Position numbers and translations under genes: made by a program. Shown here piece after piece: positions 54,394 to 63,687 of a stretch of 64,000 nt of DNA. Numbering within the stretch: position 1 is the stretch's first letter; the number at the start of each line of letters is the position of its first letter. The stretch comes from Calditrichota bacterium (lineage in GTDB: Bacteria > Calditrichota > Calditrichia > RBG-13-44-9 > J042), in assembly GCA_013150955.1 (NCBI GenBank), contig JAADJD010000027.1:1-64000 (forward strand). The letters run 5' to 3'. Below the pieces are notes generated by a model. It saw only the letters and a list, made by a program, of their open reading frames with translations, searched no databases and was not told the DNA's origin.

Positions 54394-55290
54394 ATGGATT
54401 TAAAAACGCTGGAAAAGAAATACGCCAGTGGGGTGGAATTGTTAAAGCAATATGGCTATTACGATCGGGTCATTGAAGAAATCCACCTGCTGGTGAAGTA
54501 TTTCGATACCAATTATTTTCTCCAGCTGCTTACGGAAAATATTTTTGATGACATCAAGGGCACGTTTCGCTCCTTTGTGCAAAAGGAATTAAAAGCGGTT
54601 TACGATGAATTGCAGGACAATCCCACGCTCACGCTTTCCCCTTTTCTGGAACGGGAATTTAACAGCCTGACCATTTTGCTCAGTTGTTCGTTAAATGTCA
54701 AGTATCAGGTGAGTGGATTGATGCGCTATGAACAAACCCGGCGTTTGCCATTTAAGTCCAGCCTGTTGCAGGCCATTCACCGTAAATTAAACGGAGAGAT
54801 TCAGGAATACTACAAGGAACTGTCGGACAATTACAAGAAATACTTTCGGCGCCAGTTCAGTGCGCCCATGAATTCCAATTCCCACGTTTCCATTCATTGC
54901 ATTCGGGAATTGCAGAAAAGTTTTGAAGAATGTTTCATTCACCAGATGCAGAAGTTTTATGTGCTTTCGGAGGCATTACAATTTGTGCACGATTATTTCA
55001 TCATGGAACTGAGGGGCAGCATACAGGAGCGGGTATCGATTATTTTTCAGGAACGACGCGATCGGCTGGAGCGGATCATGACCTATTTTATTGAGGATTT
55101 AAAACGCAATTTCATCCGGGTGCTGGATCGCCAGCTGCGGCGGGGAAAAAGTTTTAAATGGATTCAGAAGGCATTCCTGTTATTCTTAGACAGCCCCCGT
55201 TTTGAAGAGCTGATGCGACGGGTGATTTATCAGAGCCTGTCGGCCTTGCAATATCGGTCGGAACCCAGCGACGCCCGTACCGGCACCTGA
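54394..55290 (+). CDS. All-helical cytoplasmic protein of unknown function
   Basis: 298 residues, charged, without signal peptide, membrane segment or cysteine-rich motif. Long amphipathic helices dominate (YYDRVIEEIHLLVKYFDTNY, RRDRLERIMTYFIEDLKRNF). I recognise no family. The gene has a long AT-rich upstream region and is monocistronic, followed by repeat copy 14. The start is preceded by CCAGG only, a weak ribosome site; no better start is visible. Codon use resembles the neighbouring genes. Confidence 0.6.
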   Translation: MDLKTLEKKYASGVELLKQYGYYDRVIEEIHLLVKYFDTNYFLQLLTENIFDDIKGTFRSFVQKELKAVYDELQDNPTLTLSPFLEREFNSLTILLSCSLNVKYQVSGLMRYEQTRRLPFKSSLLQAIHRKLNGEIQEYYKELSDNYKKYFRRQFSAPMNSNSHVSIHCIRELQKSFEECFIHQMQKFYVLSEALQFVHDYFIMELRGSIQERVSIIFQERRDRLERIMTYFIEDLKRNFIRVLDRQLRRGKSFKWIQKAFLLFLDSPRFEELMRRVIYQSLSALQYRSEPSDARTGT

Positions 55291-55324
55291 TCGCCAATCG
55301 GTGGTCTGCAATGAAGAGGCTTTT

Positions 55325-55552
55325 AACCCCGATTATGCCTTAGACCGCGAATTACACGAATGAACACCAATAAAAATAATAAAGTACATCGGGTTGTATC
55401 AGGATGAAAATGTGTTTCGGTGTTTATTTGCGGTTTTGTGGATACGTTTTGGTTTCATTCGCGTGATTCGCGGTTAAATGCATTATTTGGGTTTATTGCA
55501 TTATTGGGGTTAATTCGTGTGGTTCGTCGGCGATTGCGTGATCCGGGTTAAA
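55325..55552 (-). repeat. Dispersed intergenic repeat, copy 14 (reverse, with an extra arm)
   Basis: AACCCCGATTATGCCTTAG, ACCGCGAATTACACGAATG, core GTATCAGGATGAAAATGTG, end TTTCATTCGCGTGATTCGCG and GCATTATTTGGG, plus a partial duplicate (TTAATTCGTGTGGTTCG) to 55552. Between convergent genes. Confidence 0.87.
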
Positions 55553-55591
55553 CCCAGCAAAATGCAAAAGGGTTGGGCGGCCAGGAAGAGA

Positions 55592-56851
55592 TTAACGCGA
55601 ATGGTGCAAATCGGAACGCTGGGTCACGTTTCCAATTTGTTTGAAGATGGGGTGATTTTCCGGGAGGCATTTTTTAAAGTAGCCGCGGCTAATTTCCCAG
55701 AGTTTTCGCGCCTCGTCGGTCAATCCCTGACGAAAGAGGATATTCCCGCGGTACATGTAGATGTTGCCCATGGCCTCGTCGGAGCTTTCGAACTTTACAA
55801 TCAACTCTTCAAATAACTTTTCGCTGAATAGGAAGTTGTTGTATTTTACCACGAATTTTTCCAGATATTCAAACCCTTTGCGATCGTAGGGATTGTTTTT
55901 TAGCATTTCGCGGATCAGGTTTTCGATGGTGGCCACCTCCCCTTTGCGATCGTAATATTCCATCACATCCAGGTAGGCATCCTGTTGATCAGGCAGTAAA
56001 TGAATGGCCTCGAATTCGTAATCCAGGAATCGTTCTTCTTCGCCCAGATTTAGCAGAGAGAGCGCGGCCAGCCGCAGGGATTCGTAACGCATGTAAATTT
56101 CATCTTCGGAGAATTTTTGTAGCGCCAGATTGGCGTACTTAAAGCCCTGACTGTATTGCTTTTCCTGAAAGTAAATTTGCGCCAGCCGAAAGTAGGAGAT
56201 GGGATCCTCAAAATTGTTTTCCACATTGCGCAGGTAAAATTCCTTTGCCTTATTGAAGTGATCCTGTTTGAAATAATAGTCGCCCAACCAGCGAAATACG
56301 TAGGCATCTTTGATGCCCAGTTTGACCACTTTCTGATAGTTGTCAAAAATGCGATTTTCGATTTCCTGAATGGATTGCTTTTTGAGCATGTTGGATTCGG
56401 CCTGATAGGAAAGTTGCATATCGTAATAGTCGCCCAGCAATTTGTAAGCAGGGGCATAATCGGGGTGCAATTCGATGATTTTCTTCAGTACCCGATCAGG
56501 ATAGCGCAGGGAAACCACCTCGAAATTGCGCAGGGAGTCAGCACTGCCTCCATTCCACTGGCTGGGATAGTCCCGCAAATAAAAAATTTGAAAATTGCGA
56601 TGAGTGAAGTGATTTTTCAAGGCGTTTTCGACCATCTGGCAGGCGAACACCGGTTGCAGGCCAAAAGCCTGAATGGCGGCATCCAGCAGTTTGTGCGCGG
56701 ATGCGAACTGCTTTTTCTGGATCAGTTGCTGGGCGTCCTTCACCACGCTGGCCGAATCCAGGGCCGGAATTTCCTGAGCATACCCGACAAACGGCATGCC
56801 CAGCATTCCAATCATCATCAACAGATACAAAAGTGTCCGTGCTGCTGACAA
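55592..56851 (-). CDS. Exported TPR protein
   Basis: 419 residues from a TTG at 56851, 9 bases after AGGAGG; upstream in-frame ATG codons (for example near 56920) lack such a site and would give a long charged leader. A signal peptide ends near FVGYAQ. From about residue 130 on there are many TPR-like repeats (PAYKLLGDYYDMQLSYQAES, YVFRWLGDYYFKQDHFNKA, SYFRLAQIYFQEKQYSQGF, and NIYMYRGNILFRQGLTDEA). No catalytic domain. Probably a periplasmic scaffold; its partner is unknown. It is separated from the downstream repeat by 39 bases. Confidence 0.75.
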   Translation of the reverse strand: MSAARTLLYLLMMIGMLGMPFVGYAQEIPALDSASVVKDAQQLIQKKQFASAHKLLDAAIQAFGLQPVFACQMVENALKNHFTHRNFQIFYLRDYPSQWNGGSADSLRNFEVVSLRYPDRVLKKIIELHPDYAPAYKLLGDYYDMQLSYQAESNMLKKQSIQEIENRIFDNYQKVVKLGIKDAYVFRWLGDYYFKQDHFNKAKEFYLRNVENNFEDPISYFRLAQIYFQEKQYSQGFKYANLALQKFSEDEIYMRYESLRLAALSLLNLGEEERFLDYEFEAIHLLPDQQDAYLDVMEYYDRKGEVATIENLIREMLKNNPYDRKGFEYLEKFVVKYNNFLFSEKLFEELIVKFESSDEAMGNIYMYRGNILFRQGLTDEARKLWEISRGYFKKCLPENHPIFKQIGNVTQRSDLHHSR

Positions 56852-57138
56852 GTTCGTCTGCCCTCCTTTTACCCGCCGAATGAACCCTTCTTTTGTGAAA
56901 ATTATGCGCACTTTCATGTCTCCCATTCCGAACATTCCGGGGTGCCGATTCACCCCGGTCTGATGTAATTCCTTAAAAATCGGGTTGTTTCGCATCCTAC
57001 CCGCGACCGGCCACTTTGGCAACTTCCATATTGGGTTCAAAAAGCATACCAATCCGAAAATTCACCGGTCATGCCGGATGATGGCTGACTTTTCCCACGA
57101 TCTCCCGCTTGCAATTCACTACCACCCCAGCGGGCGTT

Positions 57139-57621
57139 TTATTGTTTATACCCGATCTTTCGCAGAAATTCTTTCCGCTCCTGAATATCGGCTTCGGTTT
57201 CGAAGCCCTGACTTACCGAACCGTCCACCACACCCAGCACGGAGCGTCCCATTTCTGTTTCGGCCAGAATCACTTCGGTGGGATTGGCCGTGGCGCAGTA
57301 GATGCGGCAGACTTCGGGTACCATTTTTACGGCGTTCAGCACGTTGATGGGAAAGGCGTTTCCCAGGAAGATAAAGAATGTGTGTCCCGCAGCCACATTG
57401 GCCGCGTTTTTTTTGGCAATTTCAATAAGCTCGGCATCATTGCCGGTATAGCGAATCAGGGTTTTTCCTGAGGCTTCACAAAAAGAGATGCCAAATTTAA
57501 TCCCTGGAGCGCTCTGCACCACCGCCTCGTACAGATCCTCCACGGTTTTGATGAAATGGCTATGCCCCATGATGAAGTTCATGTCGTCCGGCTTTTCAAT
57601 CTTGACCACTTTCAATTCCAT
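57139..57621 (-). CDS. Adenosine-specific kinase family protein (PF04008)
   Basis: 160 residues from the ATG at 57621 (GGAGGAG upstream); a frame from 57654 would add 11 residues without a site. Conserved segments: [63 protein letters not shown] and ILGVVDG. Members from hyperthermophiles are reported to bind adenosine and ATP; the biological role in bacteria is unclear. It is monocistronic. Found mostly in thermophiles and anaerobes, which fits the lineage guess. Confidence 0.9.
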   Translation of the reverse strand: MELKVVKIEKPDDMNFIMGHSHFIKTVEDLYEAVVQSAPGIKFGISFCEASGKTLIRYTGNDAELIEIAKKNAANVAAGHTFFIFLGNAFPINVLNAVKMVPEVCRIYCATANPTEVILAETEMGRSVLGVVDGSVSQGFETEADIQERKEFLRKIGYKQ

Positions 57622-57761
57622 TGCGAACTCCTCCCGGTTGATGATCTGCTTCAAATTTAATTGTATTCAATGGGTTACGCAACAGAAACAATCCGCGGTT
57701 GCGGCAAGTATATCCTTTAGAAATCGTGGGAAACGGCGCCATTTCGGTTTGTAAATTTTTC

Positions 57762-57790
57762 TTGACTGATCTGAGCGAAATGTCTATATT
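57762..57790 (+). promoter_or_regulatory. Promoter of tRNA-Lys
   Basis: TTGACT, a 17-bp spacer and TATATT, placed 33 bp before the mature 5' end. A strong consensus match. Confidence 0.75.
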
Positions 57791-57822
57791 TGCCCTGCTT
57801 TTTGGCGCGGAGATTGTGCTGT

Positions 57823-57898
57823 GGGCCCGTAGCTCAGCTGGTAGAGCAGCGGCCTTTTAAGCCGTTGGTCCCAGGTTCGAATCCTGGCGGGCTCACCA
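57823..57898 (+). tRNA. tRNA-Lys (anticodon TTT)
   Basis: 76 nt. Acceptor arms GGGCCCG/CGGGCTC (one G-T pair), D-arm GCTC...GAGC, anticodon arm GCGGC-CTTTTAA-GCCGT with TTT in the loop, T-arm CCAGG-TTCGAAT-CCTGG, and an encoded CCA end. All cloverleaf features are intact. Confidence 0.97.
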
Positions 57899-57899
57899 G

Positions 57900-57936
57900 A
57901 AAAGGGGATGCGAAAATCGCATCCCCTTTGTATTTT
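57900..57936 (+). terminator. Bidirectional terminator after tRNA-Lys
   Basis: 13-bp perfect stem AAAGGGGATGCGA/TCGCATCCCCTTT with a 3-base loop, followed by GTATTTT; the A-rich left side gives a T-run on the minus strand, so it can also end the converging 57961 gene. Confidence 0.88.
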
Positions 57937-57960
57937 CGAACGTTCAGGGGCTGCCACGGA

Positions 57961-58620
57961 TCAGGCCTTTCGACCGGAAAGCCAGCTTCCAAGTAATCCA
58001 TAAGCCATGAGTGCCACGCCGGGCAGGTAAAATCCCCACCAGAATCCACCCGGTTGAAATTGAAGAAATGCCTGCAGATCGCCACTTATCAGGTAGGGAA
58101 ACGCCGGCTGAAGAAAGGCCACCAGTGCCAGCACTGCACCCCCGATAAACGCAATCAGAAATTTTCCCGATAAGCAGGATTCTTTCGAGTCATTTAATAC
58201 CAGAAGTCCCCAAATGGCAAATAGCAGAGCGATGACCACCGGGGTTAACCAGGGACCAAACCAGGCCCAGGGAATTAAGAATAAAATGTCCCATTCTCCC
58301 CAGCGAACCGGCCATCCGATGGTGACCTTCAGCCAGATGTAATAAAACACGTCCCAGACGCCAAACTGGTACACAAAGGCCGCAAAAATGCGGGTGGCAT
58401 TTCCTGGAATCGCCAGAAACGCCACACTCAACATCATGATCAGCGTCGAAGCCTCGCGACCCAGCTCTACCACAAAATCCAGTGGTGTGAACATCTTTGG
58501 GGGAAAAATCTGTAAGATGTTTTCCGGGTAGTACAATTCCCGCAGGTACACCACCACCGCTGCTTCCAGAAAGGCCATGGCTATGGCATACAGGGTTAGC
58601 CAGAAAAGAACGCGTTTCAT
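57961..58620 (-). CDS. Multi-pass membrane protein of unknown function
   Basis: 219 residues, about six hydrophobic segments (for example VLFWLTLYAIAMAFLEAAVV and FLIAFIGGAVLALVAFLQPA). Aromatic-rich stretches (PWAWFGPWLTPVV, FGVWDVFYYIWLKV) and an early charged motif YLRELYYPE are the only visible landmarks. No family recognised; it does not look like a transporter of a known type. GGGAGG lies upstream of the start codon. Monocistronic, converging with the tRNA. Confidence 0.65.
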   Translation of the reverse strand: MKRVLFWLTLYAIAMAFLEAAVVVYLRELYYPENILQIFPPKMFTPLDFVVELGREASTLIMMLSVAFLAIPGNATRIFAAFVYQFGVWDVFYYIWLKVTIGWPVRWGEWDILFLIPWAWFGPWLTPVVIALLFAIWGLLVLNDSKESCLSGKFLIAFIGGAVLALVAFLQPAFPYLISGDLQAFLQFQPGGFWWGFYLPGVALMAYGLLGSWLSGRKA

Positions 58621-58774
58621 AGGTCTCCCTCCAATTTACGGTTTCGCCGTGAAGGTTCGCTGGAATTCAGCAAACTCGTAAAAAAAGATTCTGTTCCCCT
58701 CAATTATTGGTTAATTTAAGCAGGAATCGATCAACAGTAAACCGAATCTCGCTGGAATTGAGGTTGGAAGCGCA

Positions 58775-59899
58775 ATGCCCCAAAGACGATCCGAAACCCC
58801 ATCCGATGCTGCTTCTGGTAGTGGATTGAAGATTCTCCACACCGCCGATGTACACATTCGTGCGTTTCAGGATGACCGCTGGCAGGCGCTGCAGGTGGTT
58901 CTGACCGTGGCCACCCAGCAGAACGTGGATGTGGTGGTCATCAGTGGGGATTTGTTCGATGCCGCCTACCAGGGGGAACAGGTGCGGGATCGAATCCGGG
59001 AGCTGTTTCAGACGTTTCCCGGTCACATCGTATTGATTCCGGGGAATCATGATTATCAGGCGTTCCTGGATGGGTATCTGTGGGGCAACAATGTGCAGGT
59101 CATCCTGGACGCTCGGGAGCCGGTTGTGTTCGAGGGGGTGTATTTTTGGGGAATCCCCTACGAAACCCTGTCGGAGGAGCAGATCACCTGTCGGTTGATG
59201 GAGCTGGATGCAATGGCACGCAGGCAAGCCCCCGATGCCGTGCATGTGTTGCTTTACCATGGGGAGCTGCTGAATGCTCGCGGTGGGCCGGGAGCGTACG
59301 GGGAGGAAACCGAACGGAGCTACATGCCGGTACAGATCGAAGCTTTCAAAGGAAAAATCTGGCACTATGTTCTGTCGGGGCACTTTCACCAATCCTTTCA
59401 GTGCCATGAATTTGAATCCCGGAAATATTTTGTTTACCCCGGTTCGCCCATTTCGATTACCCGAAAAGAAACTGAAGCACGAAAAGTCAACATCTTTTCA
59501 CTGGGCGAGCCACCCGGTCCCGTGGTGCTGGAAACCCCGCATTACCAGCCGGTGGAAGTGACGTTAAGCCCGGAAGACACCTGGTCAGTTTTCTTGAAGC
59601 GCTGTGAGGATCAGCTGAAAGCCCTGAGCAATCTGGCTATCCCCTTGCTGACAGTTGGCGGCAGTTTCGATTCCCATCAGCTGGGGAAAACCGAAAGGGA
59701 ACTGCAGGATGCGCTACAGGAGGCCTTTCCACGGGTACAGATTGAGCGCATTCAGGCAGTGGATGTGCATCGCCTGTATGCCGATGACCTGTTTCAGACC
59801 CTTCGGGAAAAAATCGCGCAACGGACGGATTTAAATCCCGATCAGCGGGAGGAACTGCTGGCGCTGCTCATAAAAGTCATGACTCAGGAACGCGTATGA
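58775..59899 (+). CDS. Metallophosphoesterase, YhaO/SbcD-like DNA-repair exonuclease subunit
   Basis: 374 residues. The calcineurin-like motifs are HTADVHIR (Asp, His), VISGDLFDAA, IPGNHDYQAF, LLYHGELLN and SGHFHQS. The C-terminal capping part resembles YhaO. The partner ATPase overlaps by four bases (ATGA at 59896), as in SbcCD/Mre11-Rad50-type pairs and the Bacillus yhaO-yhaN pair. Likely a nuclease acting on DNA ends with its ATPase partner. No close ribosome site is clear, though GAGG occurs at 58758-58761, and the first 20 residues are poorly structured, so the true start may lie slightly downstream. Confidence 0.85.
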   Translation: MPQRRSETPSDAASGSGLKILHTADVHIRAFQDDRWQALQVVLTVATQQNVDVVVISGDLFDAAYQGEQVRDRIRELFQTFPGHIVLIPGNHDYQAFLDGYLWGNNVQVILDAREPVVFEGVYFWGIPYETLSEEQITCRLMELDAMARRQAPDAVHVLLYHGELLNARGGPGAYGEETERSYMPVQIEAFKGKIWHYVLSGHFHQSFQCHEFESRKYFVYPGSPISITRKETEARKVNIFSLGEPPGPVVLETPHYQPVEVTLSPEDTWSVFLKRCEDQLKALSNLAIPLLTVGGSFDSHQLGKTERELQDALQEAFPRVQIERIQAVDVHRLYADDLFQTLREKIAQRTDLNPDQREELLALLIKVMTQERV

Positions 59900-62223
59900 G
59901 GATCGAAAGTTTTCAAATCCACCACTACGGTCCCCTGGAGGAGTCGCCTCGCATCCATCTGCGGGCATTTAATCTGTTCTGGGGAAAGAATGAGGATGGG
60001 AAGACCCTGACGCTGGAAGCTCTGGTTCGACTCTTGCTGGGCAAGGACAGCCGTAAGTTGGAGCATTATTTGCGGGTTCCGGAAATGCCCAGCGGTTATG
60101 TGGTGGTTCAGATGGATGAAGGGAAGACGATTCGATTGGAGGGGAGCCAATCCATCAGTCAGGAGCTGGATATTCCGGTTGGAATATTTTTAAACCTGTT
60201 TGTGGTTCGGAATAGCGATTTGTTGTTCCGGGAAGGTGACCGGTTTTATGCAAATGTTACCGAATTGTTGACGCAATCGCGAATATCGCGCATCAGTGGC
60301 CTGATTGAACGTGTGCATGAAGAAACCCAGCTGACGTCTACGGGAGACATTCGCGATACCGAGAAAAGCCAGAAATTGAAGAGTCGTTACATTCAGGCGA
60401 AGGAAATATTGAAGGAAATTGACCGGCTCCAGGAAGAGGTGCGACGGCAGCGGTGGGATCAATTGTCACGAGAGCTGGCGGAAGTCCGGCAGCGGCTCAA
60501 AGAGGTGGATGAACGAATTGAGCGACTGGAAATGGCCGAACAGCAGACCCGTTACGAACAGGCGCGGCGGTTGTTGCAGGAGTACCAGGCCCTGCAGAAG
60601 CAGCTGCAACGCCTGAAAGGCATTACCCACCAGGCAGCACAGGATTGGAACCAGCTGGAAAGCGAAATGAAATATCACCAGCGGGAAATCGCCGATCTGG
60701 AGCGTGCGCTGGAACGGGCCGAGGCAGGCATACGCCAGGACCAGCAACAGCTGAATGCCATGCAGGCAGAACTGGACAGTCTGACTCCCATCCGGGTGGG
60801 GATTGAGGAAACCCTGTTGCCAGAGTGGAAGACGTATCAGAAATATGCGGAGCAACTGGCGCAACGGCGGATTGGCCGCACCCTGTGGAACGGGTTGCTG
60901 GGGGGTGCCCTCGCTGCCACATTGATCACCCTTTCCGCGGCATTGAGTGGGGGGAACATCATATTCCTGGTTATCTCGCTGGTCATTCTACTGGCTGTAA
61001 TAACGGGTTATGTATTTTACTGGATCCGACCTCAGCAGCGATTGAATCGCCTTGTCCATGGCCTGATTCATCGCGGCATCGAGCTGGGCGTATCCGGGCA
61101 GACCGTGGAGGAGGTGATTCGGGAAGCGGAAGCGTTTCGGCGGGAGTGGCAGCGTAAGGAATCGGAATTCCAGCATCTGAAGGCGCGTCGAGATGCCGAA
61201 ACCAGGCAGCTGGAGGAAAAGAAAAGGGATTTACAGTCCCGGATAAAAGACCATCATCAGTTGCAGGCTCGGCTGGAAGCATTGAAACGGGAGCTGAGCG
61301 TCTCTTCTCTGGATGAGCTTAACAATCGCCTGCAGCAAAAGCTGGAATGGGAGAAGCAGTTGACCGGTATTCGGCAGCGCCTCAATCAGCTGCTGGGAAT
61401 CCCCGAGCCGCCGGCCGGTCGGGAACAGGACATCTGGGCCAGTAGGCTGAAAGCCATTGCTCCCCCGGAAGGGGCCGGGCAACAGCTGGAAAACGTTACT
61501 TTCGATGAAAGCGCATTGCAGCGGTTACGCGCGGAGAAAAAACGGCTGGATCAGCGAAAAGAGAACCTGGAAGAAGCGGTGAGGAAGGTTCGAGAGCAGC
61601 TGGCGAACCTGGAGAATGAAGTTCGGCAGGTGTTGAGGGACTCTCCGGAACCGGTTCAGTGTCAGTCGGTGTTTGATCTGCCCCGAATTAAGGAACAACT
61701 GCAGGCATTTCGCAAAAGGGTGGAACGGCAGCAGTGGCGGGGAAAAACATTGGTTGATATTCTGAAACAGGCCCGGAAGGAGGAAGAGCATCGCATCGCC
61801 GATTTGTTTGGGAAGGAAAGTCCGGTCAGCCAGTATTTTTATGAGATTACGGGTGGACAGTATGCTTCCGTTCGGTATCATCTGGAGGAAAATCAGGTTC
61901 AGGTGATTCGGGAGGATGGGCAGCAGCTGTCCCCGGAACAACTCTCCGGTGGCACCTTCGATCAATTGTACTTTGCCATTCGAATGGCGCTGGGGACGAA
62001 GGTGCTGCAGGGACGCACCGGCTTCTTTATTCTGGATGATCCTTTTTTAAAAGCGGATCGGGAACGCCTGGAGATTATGATGAAGATGTTGCTGGAATTG
62101 AGCCAGCAGGGGTGGCAGATTCTGTACTTTTCTGCCAAAGATGAAATTCGCGAGGCACTGGCGCCTCTCATTGATGCGGGAGAGGTGGTGTTGCAGGATT
62201 TCCCTCACCCTCGTTATCATTGA
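59896..62223 (+). CDS. YhaN-like SMC/Rad50-type ATPase with two membrane-type segments
   Basis: 775 residues. Walker A GKNEDGKT at residues 30-37 in an N-terminal RecF-like ATPase half. Two long coiled coils (about 150-290 and 410-640) surround a strongly hydrophobic hairpin at about 330-380 (LWNGLLGGALAATLITLSAA, IIFLVISLVILLAVITGYVF). The C-terminal half carries the ABC signature LSGGTFDQLYFAIRMAL and Walker B FFILDDPFL. The same unusual layout is seen in YhaN. It is probably the DNA-tethering ATPase for the YhaO-like phosphoesterase upstream, and the hydrophobic hairpin suggests membrane anchoring. Confidence 0.87.
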   Translation: MRIESFQIHHYGPLEESPRIHLRAFNLFWGKNEDGKTLTLEALVRLLLGKDSRKLEHYLRVPEMPSGYVVVQMDEGKTIRLEGSQSISQELDIPVGIFLNLFVVRNSDLLFREGDRFYANVTELLTQSRISRISGLIERVHEETQLTSTGDIRDTEKSQKLKSRYIQAKEILKEIDRLQEEVRRQRWDQLSRELAEVRQRLKEVDERIERLEMAEQQTRYEQARRLLQEYQALQKQLQRLKGITHQAAQDWNQLESEMKYHQREIADLERALERAEAGIRQDQQQLNAMQAELDSLTPIRVGIEETLLPEWKTYQKYAEQLAQRRIGRTLWNGLLGGALAATLITLSAALSGGNIIFLVISLVILLAVITGYVFYWIRPQQRLNRLVHGLIHRGIELGVSGQTVEEVIREAEAFRREWQRKESEFQHLKARRDAETRQLEEKKRDLQSRIKDHHQLQARLEALKRELSVSSLDELNNRLQQKLEWEKQLTGIRQRLNQLLGIPEPPAGREQDIWASRLKAIAPPEGAGQQLENVTFDESALQRLRAEKKRLDQRKENLEEAVRKVREQLANLENEVRQVLRDSPEPVQCQSVFDLPRIKEQLQAFRKRVERQQWRGKTLVDILKQARKEEEHRIADLFGKESPVSQYFYEITGGQYASVRYHLEENQVQVIREDGQQLSPEQLSGGTFDQLYFAIRMALGTKVLQGRTGFFILDDPFLKADRERLEIMMKMLLELSQQGWQILYFSAKDEIREALAPLIDAGEVVLQDFPHPRYH

Positions 62224-62230
62224 GAACGGT

Positions 62231-62545
62231 CTATTTTAATTTAACCGCGGTGCCGTATGCCAGGATTTCGGAGGCGTTGGTCATGATGTAAGAGGTGCTA
62301 AAACGCACGTCGATCACGGCATCGGCACCCAGAGCTTCGGCCTGGGTAATCATCCGATCCAGTGCCTGTTCCCTGGCTTCGGCGATCAATTTGGTGTACT
62401 CTTCAATTTCCCCGCCCACGACGTTTTTGAAGAGAGCCACAATATCTTTTCCCAGGTGACGGCATCGCACGGTGTTGCCTTTCACAATGCCCAGAATTTC
62501 CTTCACCTCGCGTCCCGGTACGAAATTGGTGGTGGAAATAATCAT
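62231..62545 (-). CDS. YbjQ/UPF0145 family protein
   Basis: 104 residues with the conserved VKGNTVRCRHLGKDI, NVVGGEIEEYTKLI and ALGADAVIDVRFSTS segments. Predicted heavy-metal-binding-like fold of five-fold oligomers; function unknown. Overlaps the anti-sigma gene by four bases (62542-62545), so it is the third gene of the sigma/anti-sigma operon. Confidence 0.9.
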   Translation of the reverse strand: MIISTTNFVPGREVKEILGIVKGNTVRCRHLGKDIVALFKNVVGGEIEEYTKLIAEAREQALDRMITQAEALGADAVIDVRFSTSYIMTNASEILAYGTAVKLK

Positions 62546-62994
62546 CGCTGAACCTCCCGGTATTTATCGTGTCTGCGGATCATCAATTTTTCCCGAAGCA
62601 CGGAAACGAACAGCACAATCATGCCCAGCACCAACACCAGAATCCCCACCTTTTGGAGCGGGCTGAGCTGGGTGGTCTGGAGCACATCCCGCACAAAATC
62701 CACACTGGCGTATCCCAGCAGAATGATGATGCCCAGCGAGATGAGTATCCAGGCAATGCCTCGCTCCAGTCGATTGTACAGATGACGCCAGTATTCTTCC
62801 CAGGCCATTTCGGGTAAAAGTTGTTTTTTCATTTCACCGGTCACCTTTTTTATGGTTTTCAATTGATGAAATTCGTCCTGGCAAGGCTGACAGTGCCCCA
62901 GATGCCGCCGGAGCGCTTCCTGTTCTTCTGCGGAAGCTTCTTGATCCAGGTATTTCATCATCAGGATCTTTATTTCATCACAGGAGCGAATCAT
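62542..62994 (-). CDS. Zinc-finger anti-sigma factor
   Basis: 150 residues. The cytoplasmic N-terminus carries a zf-HC2 zinc site (Cys5; His31, Cys35 and Cys38 in RRHLGHCQPCQDEF), followed by a charged helix. The rest has two membrane helices (about 78-99 and 113-134). Such proteins hold an ECF sigma factor inactive at the membrane. Overlaps the sigma gene by four bases. Periplasmic portion is very small, so the signal is probably sensed in the membrane. Confidence 0.88.
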   Translation of the reverse strand: MIRSCDEIKILMMKYLDQEASAEEQEALRRHLGHCQPCQDEFHQLKTIKKVTGEMKKQLLPEMAWEEYWRHLYNRLERGIAWILISLGIIILLGYASVDFVRDVLQTTQLSPLQKVGILVLVLGMIVLFVSVLREKLMIRRHDKYREVQR

Positions 62995-63542
62995 CCGGGC
63001 ACCCCTTTTAACAATTCGGCCAATTTTTTCCGGGCGTAGTAAAGCCGGGACATGACCGTCCCCAGCGGAATGTGTAGCGTATCGGCAATTTCCTGATAGG
63101 ACAGTTCAGCCACTTCTTTTAGTAGAATGATTTCCCGATCCTTTTCCGGCAGCTGCTGCACCGCCTTCCAGATCCACCGGGCTTGTTCTTCCTGTTCCAG
63201 GCGATCCGGAAATGGTTCTGCCGGCTCCCGCAGTCGTCCGTTTTGACGCGCAAAAGCATCGCTAAACACGAACCATTTTCGGCGTTTCCGTTCCAGATAA
63301 TTTAAACACAGGTTTTTGACAATCTGATACAGCCACCCACCAAATGCATGGTCAAATCGATACTGATCCAGGTTCCGGTAAATCCGTAAAAAAGCTTCCT
63401 GCGATATATCCAGTGCGGCATCGGGATTCTTCACGAAGAACATGGCGGTTGCATAAGCCTTTTGATAGTAACGCTGTACCAGTTCCTCGAATGCCTGCTT
63501 ATCGCCCTGCTGACATTTCTGTATTAGTTCGGTGTCGGTCAT
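62991..63542 (-). CDS. ECF sigma factor
   Basis: 183 residues. Region 2: AFEELVQRYYQKAYATAMFF, DALDISQEAFLRIYRNLDQY-type helix and FGGWLYQIVKNLCLNYLERK. Region 4: LPEKDREIILLKEVAELSYQ, then EIADTLHIPLGTVMSRLYYA. Likely directs its own operon and others under envelope stress. Upstream (63543-63687) lies an AT-rich promoter region, then repeat copy 15. Confidence 0.95.
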   Translation of the reverse strand: MTDTELIQKCQQGDKQAFEELVQRYYQKAYATAMFFVKNPDAALDISQEAFLRIYRNLDQYRFDHAFGGWLYQIVKNLCLNYLERKRRKWFVFSDAFARQNGRLREPAEPFPDRLEQEEQARWIWKAVQQLPEKDREIILLKEVAELSYQEIADTLHIPLGTVMSRLYYARKKLAELLKGVPG

Positions 63543-63687
63543 CCCTCTGCCGCGATTTCTCCCTGATAAAGACCACTTTAATTACCCTTTGTGCGGGAAA
63601 ATATTCGACCCCACGACAAAAAGTTTACGAAAGAAGTACCAGGGAAACAAATCCCGCCGGACAATTTTAAGGGCCCGTTTGATACTT

